A stretch of DNA of 64,000 nucleotides. Origin: TA-21 sp035620895 (lineage in GTDB: Archaea > Thermoproteota > Nitrososphaeria > Nitrososphaerales > Nitrososphaeraceae). The stretch lies in NCBI GenBank assembly GCA_035620895.1, contig DASPFY010000039.1, positions 62,001 through 126,000 on the forward strand, given 5' to 3'. The notes beneath the pieces are model-generated. The model was not told the origin of the DNA, did not search any database, and saw nothing but the letters and a program-made list of their open reading frames with translations. Of the stretch, positions 9,676 through 18,578 are shown piece by piece (the first letter of the stretch is position 1; every line of letters starts with the position of its first letter). A program made the translations under genes and the position numbers.

Positions 9676-10020
9676 TTAAGCCAAATCTCCTGTTTCATTT
9701 CGAATCATGAAGTAATTGTCCTTTATCACTGCTCTTACAAAATCATGATATTCTGAATCAGAAAAGCGAACAGTATCAACATTTGAACTTATTTTTTCTT
9801 TAGCATAACCCAAGTGATAACATAGACCCTGATCGGAAAGTGTTCTAAAATAGTAATCATTACATGAGCAATAATCCAAATCTAAATCAATCCAATATTC
9901 ATGATGTTTTCCAACGATTGTCCAGATCATTTTTTTACTAGGTTCAAACAAATGACACTTCAGCGATGGAAATATTGGTAATATGCACCTCTTACCTGAA
10001 TATCTTTCATCTAGAATCAC
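9676..10020 (-). CDS. SWIM zinc-finger protein
   Basis: A 114-residue protein whose centre holds a SWIM-type metal site, with CSC followed about 13 residues later by CYH (CxC...CxH). SWIM domains bind zinc and mediate DNA or protein contacts. In archaea small SWIM proteins are linked to recombination proteins, but no such partner is next to it here. The GTG start lies inside the last codons of the upstream cyclophilin-like gene (14-base overlap), so the two are translated from one message. Confidence 0.6.
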   Translation of the reverse strand: MILDERYSGKRCILPIFPSLKCHLFEPSKKMIWTIVGKHHEYWIDLDLDYCSCNDYYFRTLSDQGLCYHLGYAKEKISSNVDTVRFSDSEYHDFVRAVIKDNYFMIRNETGDLA

Positions 10021-10456
10021 GCTTAATAAATATAATTTCTCCTGATTCGATTGATTCTAACAAAAGGGGGTCTTCGATGCAGTGGCCTATGTGATTCATG
10101 CTAATCCCTTTAGTATCTTGCAATACGATACAAATGGAACCATTAGAAACCATGAATCCCAGATCTCCCCTCTTAAATGCTGATTTCTGTTTTTCTGCTC
10201 CTACAGTAACTCCGGTTTCTACATACCCTATTTTATGGTCCATAAAATGCAGTCTTCCGGAAATTGGCATTATTCTAACAATATTAGAAAAAGTAATGGG
10301 TGATAAATGGCGTACAAATTCCAATAGTATTTCCCCCTTGCCGCCGACCTCTAACAGAACTTGAATCCTTGAGACGGAGTTTGGGTTGCTCCAGGTCATA
10401 TCTAGGAGTAAATTAATTTCTATATTGCTATTAATTTGTTGATTTATTAGCAACAT
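10007..10456 (-). CDS. Cyclophilin-like fold protein
   Basis: 149 residues. The pattern resembles the prokaryotic cyclophilin-like family of TM1367 (COG2164): a beta-rich protein with GEIL, FVRHLSP, GRLHFMDHKIGY near the middle and RGDLGFMV. The function of this family is not established, and prolyl isomerase residues are not clearly present. The ATG at 10456 is used here; an internal ATG at about 10399 is possible. It overlaps the SWIM gene and is divergent from rpoK, with only 21-33 bases between the starts. Confidence 0.55.
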   Translation of the reverse strand: MLLINQQINSNIEINLLLDMTWSNPNSVSRIQVLLEVGGKGEILLEFVRHLSPITFSNIVRIMPISGRLHFMDHKIGYVETGVTVGAEKQKSAFKRGDLGFMVSNGSICIVLQDTKGISMNHIGHCIEDPLLLESIESGEIIFIKRDSR

Positions 10457-10457
10457 T

Positions 10458-10470
10458 TAATTATATATTC
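10458..10470 (+). promoter_or_regulatory. TATA box of rpoK
   Basis: TAATTATATATTC is centred about 26 bases before the TTG at 10490, the spacing of a leaderless archaeal promoter. It decides the rpoK start in favour of 10490 over the TTG at 10478. Confidence 0.5.
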
Positions 10471-10489
10471 ACTTTTTTTGCTTTTATTC

Positions 10490-10972
10490 TTGGTTTTAAG
10501 ACGTTCTAACTCTGAAAAAAATAAGGAAAAAAAACCCGTCAAAGTGAAAAAACAACCCAAAGTTAAAAAAGTTACAGAAAAAAAGGGTAAGAGTCCTAAA
10601 GAAAAAGAAAAGAAAAGTAAAAAAACCAAAATTGAGATATTAGAAACTGAAGAATCAAAAAGTGGCAGGCCGAAAGACGAAGTAGTGGTTTATCAAGAGA
10701 TGGACTTTGAAGCTAGGGAAATTGCCGCTCAGGATAGCCAGGTATTGATAGGTCCGCCAACTTTAACTCGATTTGAACGTGCAAGAATAATAGGTGCAAG
10801 ATCGTTACAACTATCACTTGGTGCACCAACTTTAGTAGATTCATCGAAAAAGTTTAACGATACAATATCAATCGCTGTAGCAGAGTTGGATTTGAAAGTT
10901 CTTCCCATTTCCATAAGAAGAATACTGCCTAATGGATTATATCAGGATATTCCGATTGACTGGTTAAAATAA
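10490..10972 (+). CDS. rpoK: DNA-directed RNA polymerase subunit K (Rpb6/omega homologue)
   Basis: Assembly and stability subunit of archaeal RNA polymerase. The C-terminal 80 residues carry the conserved core: IGPPTLTRFERARIIGARSL, LGAPTLV, AVAELDLKVLPI, and the terminal RRILPNGLYQDIPIDWL. The first 60 or so residues are a lysine/glutamate-rich extension (many KKxK blocks), as in other Thaumarchaeota, and probably disordered. TTG at 10490 is chosen from TATA spacing; the frame is open to TTG 10478. It is divergent from the cyclophilin-like gene, so its promoter lies almost against that gene's start. Confidence 0.9.
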   Translation: MVLRRSNSEKNKEKKPVKVKKQPKVKKVTEKKGKSPKEKEKKSKKTKIEILETEESKSGRPKDEVVVYQEMDFEAREIAAQDSQVLIGPPTLTRFERARIIGARSLQLSLGAPTLVDSSKKFNDTISIAVAELDLKVLPISIRRILPNGLYQDIPIDWLK

Positions 10973-11120
10973 GTAGAATTAATTAGGAAAAATAACCATT
11001 CAAATTCTTGTCGATTTACACGCAATTAGTATGAATCATGATAAATCTGTATAGGTAAACTGTAGGTATTTGCTCGTGAATCAAGTTAGGAAAATTTAAA
11101 TCTCGATATTTTACAACTCT

Positions 11121-12347
11121 ATGAGGGTCAAAATTCCTACAATCCATGGTAATCACATAGGCCTTAATGCGATGATAATTTTAGAAGATGGTTCAACGTA
11201 TCGAGGGACAGGATTTGGCTATCCAAAGACAGTTGGCGGCGAATTTGTTTTTAATACTGGCATGGTAGGGTACACGGAGACTTTAACTGATCCATCTTAT
11301 AGAGGACAAATTTTATGTTTGACTTATCCACTTATTGGGAACTATGGAGTGCCGGACAATTCCATAATTGATAGCTATGGATTGCCGAAATATTTTGAAT
11401 CTGATAACATTCAAGTTTCTGGATTGATAGTTCACGAGCTGTCTACTGTAGCAAATCATAGAGAATGCCACAAGACTTTAGATCAATGGTTATATGATGA
11501 AAAAATACCAGGAATTAGCGGCATTGACACACGTGACTTAACCAAGAAAATTAGAATAAAAGGAGTAATGAAAGGTGCTCTCTCAGTTTCAGAAAATCAA
11601 ATAAACACAAAAGAACTACTGAATACTATCAAGGGGACCAAATATGATGGATTTAACTTTATGTCTCAGGTGTCCGTTGACAATACAGTTGAATATGGAG
11701 ATCCAGAATTAGAACCGATAGTGTTAATTGATACGGGCACAAAATATAGCATTATTCGTAACATTTTACGGATGGGATATAGGGTTATTCGAGTTCCATG
11801 GGATGTGTCGTTTAGTAAGATTATATCTTATAAACCCAAGGGTATCATAATAAGTAACGGTCCCGGAGATCCTAAAATGTGCAATAGTACAATAGACACG
11901 GTCATTAAATTGTTTGATTCAACATTACCAATATTAGGAATATGTTTAGGAAACCAAATTATCGCACTTGCTGCGGGTGGCGATACATATAAGTTGAAAT
12001 TTGGACATAGAGGTCAAAATAAAGGATGCACTGAACTAAACACCAATCAAACTTTCATTACTAGTCAGAATCATGGATATGGGGTAAAATCAAATACGCT
12101 TAATAAAACTGGATTTAAAGCTTGGTATATTAATTCTGATGACAATACTATTGAAGGAATCAAACATGAATCGAAACCCATAATCGCAGTACAGTTTCAT
12201 CCAGAAGCGTCTCCCGGACCTTATGATTGTGTGCATATATTCGAAACTTTTAAAGATCTTGTTGAACAAAATGGATCAAACGAAAAGTCTATTCAGAGTG
12301 ATAGAGTAAATGGAGGTGGAAAAATTTTCCAAAGAATGAAACCATAA
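11121..12347 (+). CDS. carA: Carbamoyl-phosphate synthase small subunit
   Basis: Glutaminase subunit that supplies ammonia to CarB for carbamoyl phosphate (pyrimidines and arginine). N-terminal CarA domain: LEDGSTYRGTGFG, FNTGMVGYTETLTDPSY. The class I amidotransferase triad is intact: LGICLGNQ (Cys), and QFHPEASPGPYD (His, Glu). ISNGPGDP is also present. 408 residues is slightly long because of a C-terminal tail that overlaps the start region of carB. ATG start with a TATA-like TTTAAAT about 23 bases upstream suggests a leaderless transcript. Confidence 0.95.
   Translation: MRVKIPTIHGNHIGLNAMIILEDGSTYRGTGFGYPKTVGGEFVFNTGMVGYTETLTDPSYRGQILCLTYPLIGNYGVPDNSIIDSYGLPKYFESDNIQVSGLIVHELSTVANHRECHKTLDQWLYDEKIPGISGIDTRDLTKKIRIKGVMKGALSVSENQINTKELLNTIKGTKYDGFNFMSQVSVDNTVEYGDPELEPIVLIDTGTKYSIIRNILRMGYRVIRVPWDVSFSKIISYKPKGIIISNGPGDPKMCNSTIDTVIKLFDSTLPILGICLGNQIIALAAGGDTYKLKFGHRGQNKGCTELNTNQTFITSQNHGYGVKSNTLNKTGFKAWYINSDDNTIEGIKHESKPIIAVQFHPEASPGPYDCVHIFETFKDLVEQNGSNEKSIQSDRVNGGGKIFQRMKP
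12312..12318 (+). promoter_or_regulatory. Shine-Dalgarno site for carB
   Basis: GGAGGTG within the end of carA, 7 bases before the TTT codon at 12326 where homology predicts the first residue of CarB. No ATG, GTG or TTG exists at that place in the carB frame, so this site marks the expected start without a normal start codon. Confidence 0.5.
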
Positions 12348-15300
12348 AGAAAGCAATAGTGTTGGGAAGCGGAGCAATAAAGATCGGAGAAGCGGGCGAA
12401 AGTCAGAAATTCTGACCGCCAATTTGACTATTCCGGTTCGCAATGTCTCAAAGCTTTGTCCGAAGAAGGAGTTAAGACCGTACTAGTAAATCCCAATATA
12501 GCAACCATCCAAACAGATACTAGATTTGCAAATAAAGTATATTTGTTACCAGTAAACAGATATTACATAAACCAAATAATAGAGAAGGAACTTCCTGATT
12601 CAATAATGTTAGGTTTTGGTGGACAGACCGCATTAAATTGTGGAGTATCATTACATGATGAAGGAATTCTAGACAAATATAAAATACAAGTGTTGGGCAC
12701 TCCTATAAATAGTATAAAGATTACTGAAGATAGACAACAATTTAAAACCGCAATGATAAAGAGTAACGTTCCTGTACTAGAGAGTTCTCCAGCATATAAT
12801 TTAAGAGAGGCATTGGATGTTGCAGACAAAATAGGATATCCGGTGATAATCAGGGTTGCATACACTCTTGGCGGCAAAGGAGGAGGAGTTGCACATAATG
12901 AGTATGAACTCCAAGAAATTGCTCAGCGAGGACTTTCCTTGAGTATAGTAAATCAGGTATTAATTGAAAAATACATCGGAAGTTGGAAACAAATAGAATA
13001 TGAAATGATGAGGGATTACACTGGTAATAGCATTGCGATTTGCAATATGGAAAATGTACTAGGAATGAGAGTTCATACAGGGGACAATATTGTTATCGCC
13101 CCGTCACAAACAATCAATAATGAAGAATATCATAGATTACGATCTGCTGCAATTAGAGCAGTGGAATATTGTGGCATTGTCGGGGAATGTAATATTCAAT
13201 TTGGTTTAAATCCGCAAAGTGAATCATATTGCGCAATTGAAATAAATGCTAGACTTTCGAGGTCATCGGCTCTAGCCAGCAAGGCAACTGGATATCCGTT
13301 GGCATATATGGCAGCAAAAATGGGACTTGGTTACTCTCTCACAGAACTAGTTAATAGCATAACTAAGGCTACAACAGCTTGCTTTGAACCTTCATTAGAT
13401 TATGTAGTCTTGAAAATGCCAAGATGGGACTTCAGGAAGTTTGAATTGGTTAACAGAAGGATTGGCACTAGCATGAAGTCAGTGGGGGAAGTTATGGCAA
13501 TTGGCAGAACATTTGAAGAAGTCTTGCAAAAAGCAATTAGAATGACCGATACGGGAAAAATGGGCCTTGTTGGAAATGAACAAGATATGAAGGAAGAATT
13601 GGAATTAATTGAACAAAAATTGTTGTATCCTAGTGATGAAATTTTATTTGATGTTGTTAAGGCAATGCGATTGGGAATTCCCATATCCAGGATAAGTAAA
13701 CTTTCAACTATAGATTCATGGTTCCTGGTAAAAATCAAAAATATTGTGGACATGTATGAAAAATTGCATGGGGTCGATGTGTCTGATATTTCTGAGGCTT
13801 TATTGAGAGATGCAAAAAAGCATGGATTTTCAGATTTACAAATTGGAAAATGTTTGGGGGTAAAAGAAATAAGTGCCAGAAAATTGAGGCAAAAGCTTGG
13901 TATTAATCCAGTTGTAAAACAAGTAGATACGTTAGCTGCAGAATGGCCTGCAAAGACAAATTATCTGTATTTAACTTATGGAGGAGATAAAGATGATATT
14001 GTTTTTAGAAAAGAGAAAAATTCTGTAATGGTACTTGGGGCAGGACCATACAGAATCGGCAGTAGTGTAGAATTTGATTGGGGTACAGTCAACATGGTTT
14101 GGGGCCTAAAAAATAATGGCATAAAATCAGTATCAGTTATTAATTGCAATCCTGAAACGGTTTCTACTGACTATGATATCTCGGACAGACTATATTTTGA
14201 GGAATTATCATTAGAACGAATTCTAGATATATATGAAAAGGAACGTCCTAAGGGGATAGTCACATGTGTTGGAGGGCAGACGGCAAACAATCTTGTACCT
14301 AAATTAGGAAAACTAAATGTACGTATTATTGGTACTGATAGTATCCATACTGATATGGCAGAAAACAGAGAAAAGTTCGGCAGATTGCTAGATTCATTAA
14401 ATATAAAGCAGCCCCCTTGGAATAAGTTTACGGACTTAAATGGAGCAAAAACATTTTCTCAAAATGCAGGATTCCCTGTTTTAGTAAGGCCATCATACGT
14501 ATTAAGTGGAGCGGCCATGAAAGTAATTTGGAATGATGAACAATTAGAGCGATATATTAATGAGGCCGCACAAGTAAGCCCTGAATATCCAATTGTGATT
14601 AGTAAATTCTTTCAGGATTCAGCCGAGGTTGAAGTAGATGCGGTATGTAATGGAAAGGATGTCATTATAGGCGCACTAATTGAACATATTGATAACGCAG
14701 GAATTCATTCTGGAGATGCCATGATGTGCATACCACCATGGAGATTGAACAGACAAACAATGAATACAATTGTCGATTATTCAAATATAATAGCTAGAAA
14801 ATTGGAAGTGAAAGGTCCGCTTAATATCCAGTACTTGGTCAAGGACGATGAGGTATATGTGATAGAGGCAAATGTCAGAGCATCAAGGACTACCCCCTTT
14901 GTATCAAAAATAGTTGGAATTAATCTGATTTCGCTAGCCGCCAAAGCAATTACTAATGATAGGTTACCAGACGGTCTTAATGAACCTTGGTTAAAAATTA
15001 GTGGCTTTGGAATAAAAGTCCCACAGTTTTCATTTATGCAATTGGAAGGTTCAGACATAGTTTTGGGAGTTGAAATGCAGTCAACAGGAGAAGTTGCTTG
15101 CCATGGTAACAGTTTTTATGATGCCTTGTCAAAAGCCCTTGAAGCGGCTGGATATAATTTACCACTGTCAGGATCGGCGTTGATAACAATAGGAGGACAA
15201 AAAAATAAAGAAAAAATGCTTTCTCCGATCTCGCTCATAAACTCTATGAAATTTAATATTCGGGCAACAGAACATACAGCTGAATTTATCAAGAACAACA

Positions 15301-15596
15301 TCACTACAAATGTGCAGGAAGTATACAAGATTAGCGAGCCTATAAGGAAGCCAAATATTGCGGATCTCCTATACGACAATAAAATAGATTTCATAATAAA
15401 TATTCCATCTACATCTACCATTGAAAAGTACGTAGGTATGCTAGATGATGAATATCAGATCAGAAGAAAAGCTGTTGAAATGGGAATCCCAGTACTTACC
15501 ACAGTAGAATCAGCAATCTCATTCATACATTGTTTAGAGTGGCGAAATAATAACAAACCGTCAATAAGCCCATTATCCAAATATCATATTAACTAA
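12326..15596 (+). CDS. carB: Carbamoyl-phosphate synthase large subunit, interrupted by a 22-base insert
   Basis: Makes carbamoyl phosphate from bicarbonate, ammonia and two ATP. Both ATP-grasp halves are complete (first: IIRVAYTLGGKGGG, EINARLSRSSALASKATGYPLA; second: VLGAGPYRIGSSVEFDW, LVRPSYVLSGAAM, EANVRASRTTPF), followed by a C-terminal MGS-like domain. The N-terminus is unusual. In the carB frame, PKNETIKKAIVLGSG...GEAGE runs to base 12400. Bases 12401-12422 then break the frame and add a stop, and FDYSGSQCLKAL resumes at 12423. Removing the 22 bases restores the invariant GEFDYSG. The codon before PKNE is TTT, not TTG; the only canonical in-frame alternative is GTG at 12359 (or TTG 12362). 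Without splicing, the longest product starts at TTG 12456 and lacks the first strand and loop of the fold. Ends 4 bases into the convergent phosphoesterase gene. Confidence 0.93.
12401..12422 (+). other. Candidate 22-nt bulge-helix-bulge intron in carB
   Basis: The insert is a hairpin: GTCAG (12402-12406), loop AAATT, CTGAC (12412-12416). Exon GGCG (12395-12398) pairs with CGCC (12417-12420), a 4-bp central helix, with AAA (12399-12401) bulged on the 5' side. Farther out, exon bases 12382-12392 pair with 12428-12438 (ten pairs including GU, one A-A mismatch). The 3' loop begins AAT at 12421-12423. Cutting after the second base of AAA and of AAT joins GAA to TTT and gives G-E-F-D-Y-S-G. Known: archaeal tRNA-splicing endonuclease cuts bulge-helix-bulge RNAs. 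Inference: this is an mRNA intron. The 3' side is a relaxed loop, not a perfect 3-base bulge. Confidence 0.6.
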
Positions 15597-16390
15597 AGCC
15601 ACGGGTTAAAGACTTCACTTAAGAGAGTTTCGTTACCAATAATGGTTCCATCAATCGATACAATCAGACATCTATCAATATTTTCCTTTCTTAGTATTTT
15701 TTTCAAAATAGGCGAATTAATTTTCCTATTTTTTACTCTGCCGTTACCATAAACATATTTGTTAAATGAAGGTAACAATATAAGATCCAATGAACCCTTT
15801 ATACTTGGAAATATAGATTCCTTTTTTACTTTTAAGAAAATCCAGATTTTTTGTCCATTCAAAACACTGTTTTCTCTGAAAAACGTTGGATGAATGTGTC
15901 CCATAACAATTTTATTAATATTGGACCTAAGCTCTGACGGAAACGTATGTCCGTGTGTTAGGAGAATATCACCCAGTACCATCCCTTTAACTCCAATCAG
16001 ATGTACTTTCTCTGGTGTAATCAATCCTATCCTCGAATCATGATTTCCTGGGATCAAATAGACTTCACAGATTTCAGACAAGGAATGTAAAAAATTAGGA
16101 ATCAAATTCCAATCTTCTTTTCCCACTTTATAGATATTGTTTTTTATGTCACCGAGCAATACAATAGAAGTTACTTTGTTTGAGATAACCATATCACTCA
16201 ACTCTTTTTCTATCTCTTTTATAATATGATACCAATCAATAGAAATATCAATATTTTGTAACCAGTACGTTTTACCAATATGCAAATCACTGATTACCAG
16301 CACTCTGTTTGTTTTATTATCATTAAATACATCAATCAATAAAGCTGGTTTGTTCTCAACTATATTGATTTGACTCATGACATAGTACAA
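15593..16390 (-). CDS. Calcineurin-like metallophosphoesterase (COG1407 type)
   Basis: Contains the metallophosphatase ligand set: ISDLHIGK near residue 33, LLGDIKN near 79, PGNHDSR near 115, THGH near 146 and GHIHP near 165. This order matches the archaeal ICC-like phosphoesterase family COG1407, whose substrate is not established. A canonical GD is followed by IKN in place of the usual N/H, within family variation. TTG at 16390 or, more likely, ATG at 16378 starts it. It converges on carB with a 4-base overlap. Confidence 0.8.
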   Translation of the reverse strand: MYYVMSQINIVENKPALLIDVFNDNKTNRVLVISDLHIGKTYWLQNIDISIDWYHIIKEIEKELSDMVISNKVTSIVLLGDIKNNIYKVGKEDWNLIPNFLHSLSEICEVYLIPGNHDSRIGLITPEKVHLIGVKGMVLGDILLTHGHTFPSELRSNINKIVMGHIHPTFFRENSVLNGQKIWIFLKVKKESIFPSIKGSLDLILLPSFNKYVYGNGRVKNRKINSPILKKILRKENIDRCLIVSIDGTIIGNETLLSEVFNPWL

Positions 16391-16532
16391 AGTTCAATCG
16401 CATATTAAAAACATTGGATTCTTACAAAAATAAGACAATATTTTTCACTCATCGTAATCATATAGGAATACAGAGTTTGGAAATAATTAACATCGATTAG
16501 AATAATACCATAAGAGTTAAGACCCTCTATTC

Positions 16533-17069
16533 GTGAACAATATCATGAATTTTAATTTGCTGGTAACTACTTTCAGATACAGAGAAAGTGATGCTTTTGA
16601 AGAGGTATTGCAACTGTTGGACGTTCTAGGCGATAAAGATCCTTCAATTGAGATTTCGTCTGTTTCGGGAATTATACTTGTAGATACTTGTCTTGATCCC
16701 TTTCAAGTTGTGGAAAATTGTAGGGAAATGGTTAGAAATGCACCGTGGAAATTTAGATATGTTCTCAGAATCATACCATTAGAAAAGAATTGTAAGGCAG
16801 TATTAACCGAGATCCATAGTGTTGTCGATCAGCTTTGTAGAAAAATGGACGTACATGAGACTTTCATGGTAATGATAGAAAAAAGACATTCAAAATTACA
16901 TTCTAATGACATTATTTCTGCGGTGACAAGCAAACTAAAATTGAAAGTAAATTTGGATGACCCAAGTTGGATAATACTAATCCAAATAGTAAATAGAGTT
17001 GCTGGTATTTCGATTCTCAGACCCAATCAAATATTTAGCTCTGTAAAGGAAAAAATATCTTTGCAGTAA
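16533..17069 (+). CDS. THUMP-domain RNA-binding protein (Tan1-like)
   Basis: 178 residues resembling archaeal COG1818 proteins related to yeast Tan1, which assists N4-acetylcytidine formation in tRNA. The THUMP-like half (about 75-175) shows RYVLRIIPLEK, FMVMIEKRHSKL and a C-terminal WIILIQIVNRVAGISIL strand-helix pattern. Start GTG at 16533 or ATG at 16545. Inference: RNA binding for tRNA modification; no acetyltransferase is nearby. Confidence 0.7.
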   Translation: MNNIMNFNLLVTTFRYRESDAFEEVLQLLDVLGDKDPSIEISSVSGIILVDTCLDPFQVVENCREMVRNAPWKFRYVLRIIPLEKNCKAVLTEIHSVVDQLCRKMDVHETFMVMIEKRHSKLHSNDIISAVTSKLKLKVNLDDPSWIILIQIVNRVAGISILRPNQIFSSVKEKISLQ

Positions 17070-17179
17070 TATAAAAAAATATCAATATGGTAACACTCAT
17101 GCGATGTAATTTGAACAAAAGAATATATGATGTCATGATTTTGAAGACGACCATTTTCTCATCCATTACAACAAATTAA

Positions 17180-17296
17180 TTATTGATTCTGCTGATTCTT
17201 GTCCTTTTGGAGTAAGTCATATTCCACCCCGGCTGGTATTTCATTGTATGCTTGTCTATGCATTATCCCTATTTCACGATATACTAAACTAATCAT
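17180..17296 (-). CDS. Possible 38-residue small protein
   Basis: ATG at 17296 to TAA at 17180-17182. The peptide (MISLVYREIG... PAGVEYDLLQKD... QNQ) is hydrophilic with a protein-like composition. A TATA-like GATATAAAAATA lies about 26-35 bases before the ATG on the same strand, as in leaderless archaeal genes. No family is recognised. The evidence is composition and promoter spacing only. Confidence 0.35.
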   Translation of the reverse strand: MISLVYREIGIMHRQAYNEIPAGVEYDLLQKDKNQQNQ

Positions 17297-17353
17297 GTTA
17301 CCACGAAATAGGTATTTTTATATCCCATAGCGAGGGATAGTTTATTTTTTATT

Positions 17354-17623
17354 TTATTGGATTCTTGACTCTCTCATAGGGGTTTGGAGAAGTTCTCCGA
17401 TTTCGTTATGCATCTTTAAGAGGTTCAATCCTTTTTCGGTCGTTTTGTAGGTTTGTGAACCTTCTAAATATTCCAGTAAATTATTTTCAATAAGTACAGA
17501 AAGATATTCTCTTAATTGAGAGTAGCTTAGAAAAGCTTTGTACATAATTTTTGTTTTCGTTGCACTACCATTTGCTGCTTCTAGTATCATTGACACTATT
17601 TCTGTTCTACTTCTGTATTTCAT
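17354..17623 (-). CDS. Winged-helix DNA-binding protein
   Basis: An 89-residue protein with a single winged helix: RTEIVSMILEAANGSATKTKIMYKA (helices 1-2), LSYSQLREYLSVLIENNLLEY (recognition helix and wing start) and TYKTTEKGLNLLKMHNEI. This is the common archaeal PF14947-like (HTH_45) arrangement, often expanded in Thaumarchaeota. ATG start at 17623. Its regulated genes are unknown. Confidence 0.75.
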   Translation of the reverse strand: MKYRSRTEIVSMILEAANGSATKTKIMYKAFLSYSQLREYLSVLIENNLLEYLEGSQTYKTTEKGLNLLKMHNEIGELLQTPMRESRIQ

Positions 17624-17990
17624 ATTTAATAAGATGATGATTTTACTATTTTAACATGTTGGCACAATGAACTAGTAGAAAATGAGATTCAACCTGACTC
17701 TAGTTGAGATTCAAAATGTTAACTATAGAGTACTATTAACCTACTTGGTGTCTGTGTATGTGCCCACCATAGTTTTTCTACATGGAGAGGAGGAACATTT
17801 CATCTAGTGCTACAATTCGGGTAATTTGCTAATTATACTCCTTGGACAAATGCTTGATTCTTGGAGTTATTGTGCTAGTTGTTGACAACTGGCAGTGTAT
17901 ATTGAACAGATTTTTGTATTTCCACGATAACATAACCCATTGTGCTGTTCATTACTAAAGTAGGCATATAAGTAAGCATTATAAGTTACC
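17624..17990. other. Gene-free stretch
   Basis: 367 bases between the winged-helix gene and the Cgi121-like gene. I see no convincing ORF, tRNA or repeat. The left end must hold the winged-helix gene promoter. Confidence 0.5.
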
Positions 17991-18545
17991 CTATAATGAA
18001 ACAAGCGCTGCTTTCTCAGTTAGAATTCTCAAAAATTCCTTATTACTAAAACTGCTATGTCTAAACTTCATTCTTTTAGACATGTAGAGCATCTTTTCTC
18101 TTGTTGCATTCAATAGCAAGGTGTTTTGTCTAACAAACATTTTGCGCCAATATCTTATCGAATCTACTATGAAACGCTTATTTTCGGAAAGTAAAATGAA
18201 ACAAGCCGTACCATTATTTTTTATCCCTCCGATATTAATCGCCTTATCAACTTGATTACTACAAATTAATCGCAATAACAGTTCCATCTCCAACCTTTTA
18301 GCAATTTTGATTTTTCTCTTGTTTGATTCTATAATAATTTTAATTACCTCAAAGATATGTCGTTTACCAAAAATACATTTTGGATTAATGCCCTGAATCA
18401 TAACCTCCGGAAATATTTTTCTAAATGAGTCAATAGTAGTTCCTATGTCAGTTACATTCAGGGTATCCGTGCTGATAATTGCTACAAAAACTGAATCAAT
18501 TTCGTATAAGGGAATGTTACTAACGATTTTGATCTTTTCTTTCAT
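17991..18545 (-). CDS. KEOPS complex subunit Cgi121-like
   Basis: 184 residues. The centre (NPKCIFGKRHIFEVIKIIIESNKRKIKIAKRLEMELLLRL then ICSNQVDKAINIGGIKNNG) matches the Cgi121 pattern of a helix pair followed by the SxQIxxAI-like segment. Cgi121 binds Bud32 and tRNA in KEOPS, which makes the t6A modification at position 37. The lysine-rich C-terminus (about 140-175) could add RNA contact. Start ATG. It is 33 bases downstream of a MoaD/ThiS-like gene on the same strand. Sequence divergence makes the assignment moderate. Confidence 0.6.
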   Translation of the reverse strand: MKEKIKIVSNIPLYEIDSVFVAIISTDTLNVTDIGTTIDSFRKIFPEVMIQGINPKCIFGKRHIFEVIKIIIESNKRKIKIAKRLEMELLLRLICSNQVDKAINIGGIKNNGTACFILLSENKRFIVDSIRYWRKMFVRQNTLLLNATREKMLYMSKRMKFRHSSFSNKEFLRILTEKAALVSL

Positions 18546-18578
18546 GTCAGATTACGTGTATTAAATATTTAAATAGAC

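Noticed and set aside
12348..12470. carB as a pseudogene or assembly error
   Set aside because: The rest of carB (over 1,000 codons) is intact, and the insert has a symmetric fold whose excision restores the frame exactly. An error remains possible and is listed as a refuting outcome.
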